In this document: positions 1 to 7,946 of the stretch, piece after piece
Numbering within the stretch: the first letter of the stretch is position 1
Layout of the letters: every line of letters starts with the position of its first letter
Program-made: the position numbers and the translations under genes
Source of the DNA: an uncultured Clostridia bacterium
GTDB taxonomy: Bacteria > Bacillota > Dehalobacteriia > UBA4068 > JAAVYR01
DNA length: 28,478 nucleotides
Direction: 5' to 3'
Assembly (NCBI GenBank): GCA_946562005.1
Contig: CAMNVD010000005.1
Location: 1-28,478, forward strand
The notes under the pieces: generated by a model
What the model was told of the DNA's origin: nothing
Seen by the model: the letters and a program-made list of their open reading frames with translations, nothing else
Databases searched by the model: none

Positions 1-372
1 TTGGCTATTTGCACGGCGCCTTATCTTTATCTCGTGCCGACGGATTATCTCTACCATGGGTGGGACTCGGAATATTTAAACCGTGGCGGACAGGAAACCC
101 TGGATAATAATGGTGAAAAGGATAGTGTAACCGACCCTGCCGCTGGCGGCTGGATTATTGGGGATATGGTACCTTCTAATGAAAAACAGCTGATTTTTAC
201 AGACCAATACGGAAACTATTTTCTATATGGGGCAGATAAAGATAAAACTTTGTTGCAAACAGTAGATGGCGACCAAACGTTATCGTTGCAAGAAGCATTG
301 GACCAGGGAAAAGTGAGTGTTCAAGATTTATTGAATCTGGGGTTTGATATTAAACTGCAAGTGGTGCAATAG
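1..372 (+). CDS. C-terminal part of an unrecognised protein (truncated by window edge)
   Basis: An open frame runs from the first base to the TAG at 370-372. It can be read from a TTG at position 1, but no upstream sequence is visible, so the true start is probably outside the window. The visible part is 123 residues, rich in Tyr, Asp, Gly and Gln, with no transmembrane segment and no motif I can assign. Its C-terminal half looks like a small soluble or extracytoplasmic beta-rich domain, but this is impression only. It ends 10 bp before the HD-domain gene and could be cotranscribed with it. I do not recognise the family. Confidence 0.55.
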   Translation: MAICTAPYLYLVPTDYLYHGWDSEYLNRGGQETLDNNGEKDSVTDPAAGGWIIGDMVPSNEKQLIFTDQYGNYFLYGADKDKTLLQTVDGDQTLSLQEALDQGKVSVQDLLNLGFDIKLQVVQ

Positions 373-382
373 GGGGTGAGCT

Positions 383-883
383 ATGGAGCGGATACAGCGG
401 ATATTAAGCCATCCTCAATATAAACAATGGCTGGCAGCAGGAGAACAGAAAGAACAAGACCGTATCTTTTGCCGTCACGATATGATCCATTGTCTGGATG
501 TGGCGCGGATTGCCTACATCCTTTGGCTGGAACAGCAAGGTGACTCTGGTATGAAGCCGTTGTTTTATGCAGCGGCACTTCTCCATGATGTAGGAAAGTG
601 GCAAAACACTCAAGACGCTTCTCTGGGCCATGGAGCGATAAGCGCTGCTTTTGCGAAAGAATTATTGCCGCAATGGGGATTTTCTGAAGAAGAACAAGAT
701 ATCATTATAGCGGCGATTCTTTTTCATAGTGGTACAGAATGCTTACAGGAAATAGCAGCGAAAAAAGAGAAAAGTTTCTCTGATGTTTTTTATCTGGCGG
801 ACAAGCTATCTCGGCCTTGCTGGGCGTGTAATGCCAAGGGGCAATGTTATTGGACGGTAAAAAATGAAGGATTGACATATTAA
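383..883 (+). CDS. HD-domain phosphohydrolase-like protein
   Basis: A 166-residue HD-superfamily protein, a metal-dependent phosphohydrolase fold. The motif set is clear: His32-Asp33 and His36 in an RHDMIHCLD segment, the defining His68-Asp69 in LLHDVGK, His83, His115 and a late LADKLSR segment matching the C-terminal Asp of the fold. A small cluster of three Cys follows (CWACNAKGQC). The start is an ATG preceded by a GGGGGTGAG ribosome binding site. It sits just upstream of folP, with 26 bp between them, so cotranscription with the folate genes is likely. A role in nucleotide or pterin phosphate hydrolysis is conceivable, but the substrate cannot be read from the sequence. Confidence 0.8.
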   Translation: MERIQRILSHPQYKQWLAAGEQKEQDRIFCRHDMIHCLDVARIAYILWLEQQGDSGMKPLFYAAALLHDVGKWQNTQDASLGHGAISAAFAKELLPQWGFSEEEQDIIIAAILFHSGTECLQEIAAKKEKSFSDVFYLADKLSRPCWACNAKGQCYWTVKNEGLTY

Positions 884-909
884 CTGTAAAGAGAAAGAAG
901 GGATATGCA

Positions 910-2118
910 GTGACATATACGGTGCGGGCATTAGCCCTATGCGGCGGGAAGGTATTAGAAAAGGAAATGATGTCATTAGGGGTGAGCTCTCAGGCTATTG
1001 TTCATATGGCAGAGAAGGGGCAGTTTTTCCTGGTGCGTGCAGAAGGGCTATCTCCTGTTGCTGCTAATATCCTCCAACAGGATATGTTATCCCGGGGTGG
1101 AGAAGCGGCTGTTCATGCTGGTGTTATCGTACACAGAGTAGAGAAATCTGGCGTTCTGCTTATGGGTACCCTGGCTCAATATAGGGAGCTAGTGGTCAAG
1201 CTCAAACAGCAGCAATTTGGCTTGCCTCGACTGGCAGAGGAAATCCAGGCAGTGCTCAATAGCCAAACCACACCTGGAGATAGACTGGTATTCTATGAGG
1301 GGGGCAGTCTAGAACTGGGAAAACGGACTTTGGTGATGGGCATTGTCAATGTAACGCCTGATTCTTTCTCTGATGGCGGGAATTTCTTTGATGCGGAAAA
1401 AGCCATTGCTCATGGCCTGGCGCTGGAGGCTGATGGCGCAGATATCCTGGATATTGGTGGAGAGTCTACTCGTCCGGGAGCGGCACTGGTTACCGCAGAG
1501 GAGGAAATGGCTCGGGTGCTCCCGGTGATTGAAGGACTGAAGGATAAAACCAATCTGCCTCTTTCTATTGATACTTATAAACCGGATGTTGCTCGGGCAG
1601 CGCTTGCGGCAGGGGCACATATCCTCAACGATGTGTGGGGAATGCAGTGGGAAGGCGACCCCTACCACGAAATGGCAGCCATTGCAGCAGAGTATGGAGC
1701 GCCTATTATTGTCATGCATAATCAAATGGGTACAACATACAAGGATTTAATGGGGGATATGATAGACTTTTTTCAGCGGAGCATAGAGATAGGATTAAAG
1801 ATGGGAATGAAACAGGAGCAAATCATCTTAGACCCTGGCATTGGCTTTGGTAAGACGCCGGAGCAAAACTTGGAGGTGCTGGCTCGGATGAAAGAATTGA
1901 CTTCTCTGGGCTGTCCTCTTCTTCTGGGAACATCTAGGAAGAGTGTGATTAGTTATTGCCTGACTGGGGATAACACAGCGCCTATCCAAGAACGAATCTT
2001 TGGTACAGCAGCTACGGTGGCGCTGGGTATCCAAAACGGTGCGGATATCATCCGTGTCCATGATGTGAAAGAAATGAGACAAGTGGTAAAAGTGACGGAT
2101 AAAATCGTCCGTCGCTAG
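910..2118 (+). CDS. folP: Dihydropteroate synthase with N-terminal extension
   Basis: Condenses 6-hydroxymethyl-7,8-dihydropterin diphosphate with p-aminobenzoate in cytosolic folate synthesis. The catalytic TIM-barrel begins near residue 140 with GIVNVTPDSFSDGG. It continues with DILDIGGESTRPGA, LSIDTYKPDVARAAL, LNDVWG, ILDPGIGFGKTPEQN and GTSRKS, all standard pterin and pABA site segments. At 402 residues it is about 120 longer than the E. coli-type enzyme. The extra 135 or so N-terminal residues form a separate domain, a layout I recall from other anaerobic Firmicutes. The start is GTG, downstream of AGAAAGAAGGG. It is followed 21 bp later by folB, giving an operon order like the Bacillus folate cluster. 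Confidence 0.93.
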   Translation: MTYTVRALALCGGKVLEKEMMSLGVSSQAIVHMAEKGQFFLVRAEGLSPVAANILQQDMLSRGGEAAVHAGVIVHRVEKSGVLLMGTLAQYRELVVKLKQQQFGLPRLAEEIQAVLNSQTTPGDRLVFYEGGSLELGKRTLVMGIVNVTPDSFSDGGNFFDAEKAIAHGLALEADGADILDIGGESTRPGAALVTAEEEMARVLPVIEGLKDKTNLPLSIDTYKPDVARAALAAGAHILNDVWGMQWEGDPYHEMAAIAAEYGAPIIVMHNQMGTTYKDLMGDMIDFFQRSIEIGLKMGMKQEQIILDPGIGFGKTPEQNLEVLARMKELTSLGCPLLLGTSRKSVISYCLTGDNTAPIQERIFGTAATVALGIQNGADIIRVHDVKEMRQVVKVTDKIVRR

Positions 2119-2139
2119 TAGAAAAGGGGCGAATGGTGA

Positions 2140-2505
2140 ATGATGGATAAGATTATCCTACCGCAAATGGAATTTATGGCTTGTCATGGGGTTTTTGCCG
2201 CAGAAAAAAAACATCCACAGCTGTTCCGAGTGCGTCTTGTTATGGAGACAGATTTGATGACTGCCGGCGTCTCTGATAACTTAGAGGATACCATTAACTA
2301 TGGCGAAACTTATCAGACCGTAAAAAGGTTGGTGGAGGAAAACTGCTTTAATTTAATTGAAAGATTGGCAGCGGAAATTGCCGATATGGTTTTAGAGAAT
2401 AAACAAGTGGCTCTCGTTACGGTGCAGGTGGAAAAAGCGGCGGCAGAGGTAATGCCGGGGATGGTTATTCCTGCCTGTGTGGAAATTACTAGAAAACAGA
2501 AATAA
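2140..2505 (+). CDS. folB: Dihydroneopterin aldolase
   Basis: Converts 7,8-dihydroneopterin to 6-hydroxymethyl-7,8-dihydropterin and glycolaldehyde, the substrate supplied to FolK. The 121-residue length is typical of the family. Diagnostic segments are the N-terminal ACHGVFAAEKKHPQLFRV, the DTINYGETY segment, the NLIERLAAEIAD helix and the late VQVEKAAAEV Lys motif. Two ATGs are adjacent (2140 and 2143) and either could be used after the GGGGCG ribosome binding site. It lies between folP and folK with short gaps, as expected for a folate operon. Confidence 0.93.
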   Translation: MMDKIILPQMEFMACHGVFAAEKKHPQLFRVRLVMETDLMTAGVSDNLEDTINYGETYQTVKRLVEENCFNLIERLAAEIADMVLENKQVALVTVQVEKAAAEVMPGMVIPACVEITRKQK

Positions 2506-2528
2506 CCAGAGAGGGGAAAGAGCGGCTT

Positions 2529-3026
2529 ATGACGATTGCATGGTTGGGTGTTGGCAGTAACATAGGGGATAGGCTTGGTTATTTGCAGGCAGGGGCAGCT
2601 GCTCTTGGGCAACTAGCGGAAACAGCAGTCCTGGCAAAGTCATCTATCTATGAAACAGAACCGGTAGGCGGTGTGGAGCAAGGCCCTTTCTTAAACGGCG
2701 TTATCAAAATAGAAACTAGTCTCTCGCCGGAACAACTGCTAGAAGCGGTGCAGCAAATAGAAAAGGCAAACGGTCGGGAGCGGTTCATTCACTGGGGACC
2801 TCGGACGTTAGACATTGATATTTTAGCTTATGGACAGCAGATAGTGGAGAAATCCTACTTGCGAATCCCCCATCCATATTTACAGGAGCGGGCCTTTGTG
2901 CTGGTGCCTTGGGCTGAAATAGACAGCAGTTGGCAAATCCCAGGGCAAGGTATGGTAGGGACGCTGTTGGAAGAGCTACCCATCTTAGACCTTGCTGGTG
3001 TAACGAAAACGGTATCTATATGGTAG
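2529..3026 (+). CDS. folK: 2-amino-4-hydroxy-6-hydroxymethyldihydropteridine diphosphokinase
   Basis: Transfers pyrophosphate from ATP to 6-hydroxymethyl-7,8-dihydropterin, giving the FolP substrate. The 165-residue protein opens with WLGVGSNIGDRLGYL, contains YETEPVGG and carries the HPPK signature WGPRTLDIDIL, followed by the conserved IPHPYLQERAFVL segment. The start ATG follows GAGAGGGGAAAG. With folP and folB it covers three consecutive steps. No folE or folC is visible here, so GTP cyclohydrolase and folylpolyglutamate synthase must lie elsewhere if present. Confidence 0.95.
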   Translation: MTIAWLGVGSNIGDRLGYLQAGAAALGQLAETAVLAKSSIYETEPVGGVEQGPFLNGVIKIETSLSPEQLLEAVQQIEKANGRERFIHWGPRTLDIDILAYGQQIVEKSYLRIPHPYLQERAFVLVPWAEIDSSWQIPGQGMVGTLLEELPILDLAGVTKTVSIW

Positions 3027-3050
3027 TGAATGAGAAAAGAGGGATTTCAT

Positions 3051-3905
3051 ATGAAAACAATTGAGACTGTAGCAGAAATGGTGCAGCTGGCAAAAGCTTG
3101 GCGGAAAGATGGAAAAAGAGTTGGTCTGGTGCCGACTATGGGCTATCTGCATCAGGGGCATTTATCCTTGGTGGCAGCAGCAAGGCTGGATAGTGATATT
3201 GTGGTGATGAGCATTTTCGTGAATCCTACTCAATTTGGGCCTAATGAGGACTATGCGGCCTATCCCAGAGACCTAGAACACGACCAGGCCTTAGCGGAGG
3301 GAGCTGGGGTGGACTATCTCTTTGCGCCGCAACCAGGGGATATGTATCCGAAAGGCTATAGCACCTTCGTCAATGTGGAAGGGGTAACGGACTATCTTTG
3401 CGGGGCAAAACGGCCTGGGCATTTTCGTGGGGTGGCTACTGTTGTATCTAAGCTCTTTCATATTGTACAGCCAGAAAAAGCTTATTTTGGGCAAAAAGAC
3501 GGACAGCAAGTGGCGGTGTTGCGCCGGATGGTAGCCGACCTGAATATGCCAGTAGAAATCATTGCCCGCCCTATTGTGCGGGAGGCAGATGGTGTGGCTC
3601 TTAGCTCCCGGAATGTATATTTATCAGCAGAACAGCGGCAGCAGGCGGTAGTACTTTCTCAAGGATTAGCAAAAGCAAGAGACCTATTTATCCAGGGAGA
3701 ACGGGATGGGGAAGCGCTGAAACAAGTGGTAACTGATACGATCCAATCAGCGTCTTTGGCTAAAATAGACTATGTGCAGTTGGTGGATAACCTGACCATG
3801 GCGCCCGTCGACCGTATTGCTGGTGAGGCAATGCTAGCGGTGGCTGTTTATTTCGGTGAAACACGGCTTATTGATAATGTTTTATTAGCAATAGAATCTG
3901 AATAA
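3051..3905 (+). CDS. panC: Pantoate--beta-alanine ligase
   Basis: ATP-dependent condensation of pantoate and beta-alanine to pantothenate, the CoA precursor. Motifs are VPTMGYLHQGHLSL (adenylation HxGH), IFVNPTQFGPNEDY, YFGQKDGQQVAVLRR and VALSSRNVYLS. I chose the ATG at 3051 (284 residues, beginning MKTIETV) over the in-frame ATG at 3030. The 3051 start has AGAGGG six bases upstream and matches the family's N-terminus, while the earlier start would add seven residues with little ribosome binding site. It is the last gene of the folate operon, 24 bp after folK, and is followed by a strong terminator. No panB or panD is in the window, but coaX (type III pantothenate kinase) occurs at 19606. 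Confidence 0.94.
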   Translation: MKTIETVAEMVQLAKAWRKDGKRVGLVPTMGYLHQGHLSLVAAARLDSDIVVMSIFVNPTQFGPNEDYAAYPRDLEHDQALAEGAGVDYLFAPQPGDMYPKGYSTFVNVEGVTDYLCGAKRPGHFRGVATVVSKLFHIVQPEKAYFGQKDGQQVAVLRRMVADLNMPVEIIARPIVREADGVALSSRNVYLSAEQRQQAVVLSQGLAKARDLFIQGERDGEALKQVVTDTIQSASLAKIDYVQLVDNLTMAPVDRIAGEAMLAVAVYFGETRLIDNVLLAIESE

Positions 3906-3945
3906 GAAAAAGGCAGACAAAAATCATTGTCTGCCTTTTTCTTAT
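3904..3945. terminator. Bidirectional intrinsic terminator after panC
   Basis: A perfect inverted repeat, AAGAAAAAGGCAGACA at 3904-3919 against TGTCTGCCTTTTTCTT at 3929-3944, with a 9-nt loop. The A-rich and T-rich flanks give a U-run on both strands. It therefore ends the folate/panC operon and also the convergent radical SAM gene, whose stop codon lies inside it. Confidence 0.9.
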
Positions 3946-4916
3946 TTATAAATGCCGGTGCCGTCAAAGATGGGAATGAAGCTTTCTGTAGCGGCTTCTC
4001 CTTCTTGGATGAAACCTTGCTCGATGCCTAAGTCTATTGCATAATTTACCAATGTATCATAATGGCTGTTTGTAATTTTCTCTTGTAGAAAGGCGTATTC
4101 TGGTTTATCCGTAAGGTGGAGGGGGGTGTATTGCCGCATAATGCTAACCCAGACTTTGGGGTACCAACGGCGGGCGATTTCCTTTAGCGCCTGCTTGCTG
4201 TCTGAAAGTAAAGATGGCAGGGCTAAATGACGAATAATCACGCCTTTTTGCAGAAGGCCTGCATTATCAAAAACGGCCGGACCTACTTGCCGCACCATCT
4301 CGTCAATGGCGGCGCAAGCCACTGAAAAGTAGTCCGGCGCATGAGAAAGCAGTCGACTCCATTTGGCGTCATAATATTTTAAGTCTGGCAGGTAAATATC
4401 CACTAAGCCCTCTAGCATTCTTAACGTATCCGGATGCTCATAGCTGCTAGTGTTATAAATGATGGGAATAGACAGACCCTGGGTTTTGGCTATTTCTAAC
4501 GCTGGAACGATGAGGGGTACGAAGTGGGTAGGCGTTACTAAATTGATATTATGGGCGCCTTGGTCTGCTAGGGAAAAGAAAACTTCTACCAGTCTTTTTG
4601 GGGAGATAGGCGGCTGGTTGCTTTGGGGTGGTTTTTTTCCTTGACTAATTAGGTGATTTTGACAGTAAACACATTGCAGTGGACAATAGGCAAAAAATAC
4701 GGTGCCGGACCCTCCTGTGCCGGAAAGACATGGCTCCTCCCAAGGATGAAGGGCTGCCCGGCAGGAGATGATTTCTCCTGGCGCACCGCAATAGCCTTGC
4801 TCTCCTGATAAACGATTTGCGCCGCAATTGCGGGGGCAAAGTTTACAGCAAGACAAGAACGAAGATAACGAAGATAACGAAGATAATGATTCTGTTGCAT
4901 TTCTGTAGATGGGCAT
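3942..4916 (-). CDS. PflX-like radical SAM protein
   Basis: A 324-residue radical SAM protein resembling the pyruvate formate-lyase activating enzyme homologs called PflX (COG1313 type). The SAM-cluster motif is Cys78-x3-Cys82-x2-Cys85 within FAYCPLQCVYCQN. Upstream lies a second Cys set (CCKLCPRNCGANR, residues 23-35, and GYCGAP) typical of this subgroup. The start ATG on the minus strand follows AAAGAGG. The codons for residues 11-19 are a Leu-Ser-Ser triplet repeated three times, encoded by a 9-bp DNA tandem repeat ahead of the conserved region. The actual substrate of this family is not settled. No pfl gene is visible in the window. Confidence 0.85.
   Translation of the reverse strand: MPIYRNATESLSSLSSLSSFLSCCKLCPRNCGANRLSGEQGYCGAPGEIISCRAALHPWEEPCLSGTGGSGTVFFAYCPLQCVYCQNHLISQGKKPPQSNQPPISPKRLVEVFFSLADQGAHNINLVTPTHFVPLIVPALEIAKTQGLSIPIIYNTSSYEHPDTLRMLEGLVDIYLPDLKYYDAKWSRLLSHAPDYFSVACAAIDEMVRQVGPAVFDNAGLLQKGVIIRHLALPSLLSDSKQALKEIARRWYPKVWVSIMRQYTPLHLTDKPEYAFLQEKITNSHYDTLVNYAIDLGIEQGFIQEGEAATESFIPIFDGTGIYK
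4861..4887 (-). repeat. 9-bp tandem repeat inside radical SAM gene
   Basis: Three head-to-tail copies of GAAGATAAC on the plus strand (the last ends in T instead of C). On the coding strand each encodes Leu-Ser-Ser. The unit length is a multiple of three, so copy-number change would keep the frame. Confidence 0.9.
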
Positions 4917-5041
4917 AAATTTTGGCCTCTTTCATTTCACGGTTTTAGAGCGGCGGATAAAAGTCCTGCATTCATTAGGGTTATTGTAACCGAAGGCGGT
5001 TGCTTTTGGCAATAGGTGCGGTGGATGGGGCATGAATTCTT

Positions 5042-5070
5042 TTGACAAATAGTGATGGTATTATTATAAT
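5042..5070 (+). promoter_or_regulatory. Near-consensus sigma-A promoter for the Rrf2 operon
   Basis: TTGACA at 5042-5047, a 17-nt spacer, and TATAAT at 5065-5070. Both hexamers match the vegetative consensus exactly. The predicted start of transcription is about 55 bp before the Rrf2 gene. A constitutively strong promoter like this suggests repression, plausibly autoregulation by the Rrf2 protein, although I see only a weak AGTGA..TCACT inverted repeat around it. Confidence 0.85.
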
Positions 5071-5134
5071 GTAAGACGTAAAATGTCACTAGGTTTTGGT
5101 TTGATTGTGCTAGAAAACAGGAGGTTTTGCAGGT

Positions 5135-5587
5135 ATGAATATCTCTACCAAGGGCAGATATGGTCTCAGGGCTATGCTGGATATGGCAATAAATGCTAGC
5201 GGCGCACCTATCCCGCTCAGCGCAGTAGCTCAAAGACAGGGCATTTCTGAAGGATATCTGGAACAAATGATGGCACTCTTGAAACGGGCGGGCCTAGTGC
5301 GGAGCATCCGAGGCGCCCAAGGCGGGTATACCTTGGGTAGGAAGCCCGAGGAAATTACTGTCAAGGATATTTTTATCTGTCTGGAAGGTCCCATCGCTCC
5401 TGTCTCCTGTGTGGATGAACAAATCACTGATGATTGCGATCGACTGGAATACTGCTCTACTCGGGTGGTCTGGAATGAGGTGAAGCTTGCTATTGGCCAT
5501 GTGTTGGACCAGTATACGCTAGCTGATTTAATCAAAATGGAATCAGCTCATGGCGGCGGTAATTGCTGTTGTTGTTCTAAACGGTAA
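5135..5587 (+). CDS. Rrf2-family transcriptional regulator (Fe-S type)
   Basis: A 150-residue winged-helix regulator of the Rrf2/IscR/CymR family. The N-terminus MNISTKGRYGLRAMLDMA and the GYLEQMMALLKRAGLVRSIRG recognition and wing segment are characteristic. Three Cys spaced SC-x8-C-x5-C (after GPIAPV) resemble the cluster-ligating Cys of IscR, although the first gap is longer than the IscR five. The protein ends in an unusual run of four consecutive Cys (NCCCCSKR). The ATG follows AGGAGG with 10 nt spacing. No iscS/iscU genes are adjacent. It is followed 17 bp later by a MATE transporter, so it may regulate that efflux operon or act on distant Fe-S or cysteine genes. Confidence 0.88.
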   Translation: MNISTKGRYGLRAMLDMAINASGAPIPLSAVAQRQGISEGYLEQMMALLKRAGLVRSIRGAQGGYTLGRKPEEITVKDIFICLEGPIAPVSCVDEQITDDCDRLEYCSTRVVWNEVKLAIGHVLDQYTLADLIKMESAHGGGNCCCCSKR

Positions 5588-5604
5588 CGGAGGCGTGTTT
5601 TATC

Positions 5605-6978
5605 ATGGCAGAAGTCACCGTGAAGGCAGGAAAAAGTCATAAACTGACGGAAGGGAATATTATCCGTCAATTAATCATATTAGTATTGCCGCTTCTAGCA
5701 GGTAATATTATCCAACAATTTTATAACACGGTAGATATGATTATCGTGGGGAAATTTGTGGGGGACAATGCTTTTGGTGCTATTGGCATTTGTGGCAGTG
5801 TGTTTAATTTATTCACCTGTATTTTAATAGGACTCAATATGGGCTTTGCCATCCTCTATGCCAATCACTACGGCGCCGGGGATTATGATAAGCTGCGAAA
5901 AACAATGTTTGCCACTGTTGCCATTGGGGTGACGGTGGCGGTTTTGCTTTCTCTGGGCGGTATCTTTTTCTTAGAGCCTATTCTTACGCTGATTCGCACA
6001 CCGGAGACTATGATGGACGATTGTCGCATTTATCTTTTCTGGGTGTTTTTGGGGTTAATTTTTGCCTTTTTCTATAACAGCTTTGCAGCTATGCTGCGAG
6101 CTATCGGCAAAACGGATATTACCTTTTGGGTCTTAATCATCTCTATGGTGACAAATATTATCCTAGACTATACACTGGTAGCTGTTTTCGACCTTGCTGT
6201 GTTTGGGGCGGCTGCTGCGACGGTTGCGGCGCAGGCTATTTCTGCGCTTGCTTGCTTTTATTATCTCTGGCGTTACCATCCGGAGCTTCGGCTTACCAAA
6301 GGGGATATGGTATGGTCTCGTTGGTTTTATCATCGGGCGATTTCCTTTGGCTCAGTATCTGCTTTGCAGCAATCCACTGTTTACTTTGGCAAGCTGCTTA
6401 TTCAGGGGGCTATCAACACCATGGGGGCCATCGCTATCCAGGGATATACAGCGGCGGTTTGCATTGAGGGATTGTTGATTTCTTTCGGTGATAGCAGTTC
6501 GGCAGCATTATCTGTTTTCATTGCTCAGAATTGTGGGGCAGGAGAGAAAAAGCGTGTGCAGCAAGGCAGACGAAAAGGGCTGCTGCTTATTAGTGGCGTT
6601 GGTGTGTTGTTGTTGCTTTTTCTCATATTGTTTCGAGATATGGTATTAAAATTATTGCTCTCCCATGAAAATCTGAACGCATTACAGATGGCTTCTTCCT
6701 ATTTGATTTTGATGGGGTTCTTTTTGATTCTTGCTGGCATTGTCAATGTTTGGCAGGGATATTACCGGGGCATTGGCCGGGTGCGGTTAACCTTTTTCTT
6801 CTCGGTCATCCAAATTACAGTACGAGTGGTTCTGACTTACCTGTTGGTGCCTTGTTATTCTCTTTATGGGGTAGCGATTGCCTGCGGTGCTGGGTGGTTG
6901 GCCATGCTTAGTGCCCATATTTTATGTTTTGTGTATTTGCAGCGTAAAGAGAAAAAACTATCTATGGGAATATTGTAA
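5605..6978 (+). CDS. MATE-family multidrug/cation antiporter
   Basis: A 457-residue polytopic membrane protein with about 12 hydrophobic segments in two similar halves. The N-terminal segment with IIRQLIILVLPLLAGNIIQQFYNTVDMIIVG is characteristic of the MATE family, as are the LRAIGKTD loop and the second-half GYYRGIGRVR. MATE proteins export drugs or metabolites using Na+ or H+ gradients; the substrate is not predictable here. The start ATG has CGGAGGCG upstream. It lies between the Rrf2 regulator and an MBL-fold hydrolase with gaps of 17 bp each, implying cotranscription. Confidence 0.92.
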   Translation: MAEVTVKAGKSHKLTEGNIIRQLIILVLPLLAGNIIQQFYNTVDMIIVGKFVGDNAFGAIGICGSVFNLFTCILIGLNMGFAILYANHYGAGDYDKLRKTMFATVAIGVTVAVLLSLGGIFFLEPILTLIRTPETMMDDCRIYLFWVFLGLIFAFFYNSFAAMLRAIGKTDITFWVLIISMVTNIILDYTLVAVFDLAVFGAAAATVAAQAISALACFYYLWRYHPELRLTKGDMVWSRWFYHRAISFGSVSALQQSTVYFGKLLIQGAINTMGAIAIQGYTAAVCIEGLLISFGDSSSAALSVFIAQNCGAGEKKRVQQGRRKGLLLISGVGVLLLLFLILFRDMVLKLLLSHENLNALQMASSYLILMGFFLILAGIVNVWQGYYRGIGRVRLTFFFSVIQITVRVVLTYLLVPCYSLYGVAIACGAGWLAMLSAHILCFVYLQRKEKKLSMGIL

Positions 6979-6995
6979 ATAAGGGGGGGGATAGG

Positions 6996-7877
6996 ATGTA
7001 TGAATTAGAACAGGTAAGCGATTGCTGTTATTATGTGAATTGCCCGGCGAAAATCGGTATTTACCGGGCGGACGAGGCGCGTGTTTATCTCATCGACAGC
7101 GGCAATGATAAGGAAGCCGGGCGTAAAGTACGGCAAATCATAGAGAAAAATGGCTGGCAGCTTAAGGGTATCCTCAATACACACTCTAATGCAGACCACA
7201 TCGGTGGCAATCATTATCTGCAAGGTCAGACAGGCTGTCCTATCTATGCTGGAGGTATAGAGGGGGCCTTTACTAAGTATCCTATCTTGGAGCCGTCTTT
7301 TCTCTATGGGGGATATCCATGTGAAGATTTGCGTCATAAGTTTCTATTGGCACAGGAAAGCGAAGTGTTAGAATTCACGGCAGAGAGTTTTCCTAAAGAA
7401 ATAGAGGTGATTCCTTTACCTGGCCATTTCTTTCATATGGTGGGCTTTCGTACGCCGGATAACACTGTTTTTTTAGGGGACTGCCTTAGCAGCAAAGGAA
7501 CGCTAGAAAAATACGGCGTGACCTTCATCTATGATGTAGCAGCTTATCTAGATACTTTAGACCGGGTAGCGGCTATGGAGGGGGGTGTCTTCGTGCCGGC
7601 CCATGCAGAGGTGGGTACGGATATGCGGGGGTTGGTGGCTGTCAACAGAGAAAAGGTATGGGAAATTGCCGGCTTTCTCTTGGATACTTGCCGGAAACCA
7701 ATAATATTTGAGCGTATCTTACAGGCTGTTTTTGACCGCTATCAGCTGACGATGAACTTTGAACAATATGTATTAGTAGGCAGTACCGTCCGCTCCTATT
7801 TATCCTGGCTCAAGGATAAGGGAAAGATGACAGTTGTCTTTGAAAACAACTTGCTGCTTTGGCAGTCTGCATCATAA
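6996..7877 (+). CDS. MBL-fold metallo-hydrolase
   Basis: A 293-residue metallo-beta-lactamase-fold hydrolase. The metal motif reads THSNADHIGGN near residue 63, so the canonical HxHxDH is HxNxDH with the middle His replaced by Asn. Later ligands appear intact: PLPGHFFHMVGF, FLGDCLSS and PAHAEV. About 80 C-terminal residues form a helical tail without metal motifs. The ribosome binding site is a run of G (AAGGGGGGG). It is the third gene of the Rrf2-MATE operon and is closed by a terminator. Substrate unknown. Related proteins include thioesterases and glyoxalase II-like enzymes. Confidence 0.85.
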   Translation: MYELEQVSDCCYYVNCPAKIGIYRADEARVYLIDSGNDKEAGRKVRQIIEKNGWQLKGILNTHSNADHIGGNHYLQGQTGCPIYAGGIEGAFTKYPILEPSFLYGGYPCEDLRHKFLLAQESEVLEFTAESFPKEIEVIPLPGHFFHMVGFRTPDNTVFLGDCLSSKGTLEKYGVTFIYDVAAYLDTLDRVAAMEGGVFVPAHAEVGTDMRGLVAVNREKVWEIAGFLLDTCRKPIIFERILQAVFDRYQLTMNFEQYVLVGSTVRSYLSWLKDKGKMTVVFENNLLLWQSAS

Positions 7878-7882
7878 TATAA

Positions 7883-7915
7883 AAAACCACCGGTTGCTTT
7901 CCGGTGGTTTTTAAG
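7883..7915 (+). terminator. Intrinsic terminator after MBL-fold gene
   Basis: AAAACCACCGG at 7883-7893 pairs with CCGGTGGTTTT at 7901-7911 around a 7-nt loop, with T-rich sequence after it. It lies between convergent genes and its A-rich left flank could also serve the minus-strand gene. Confidence 0.85.
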
Positions 7916-7946
7916 ACGCTTTGATATACTTCGCTTGGAGTAGTAG

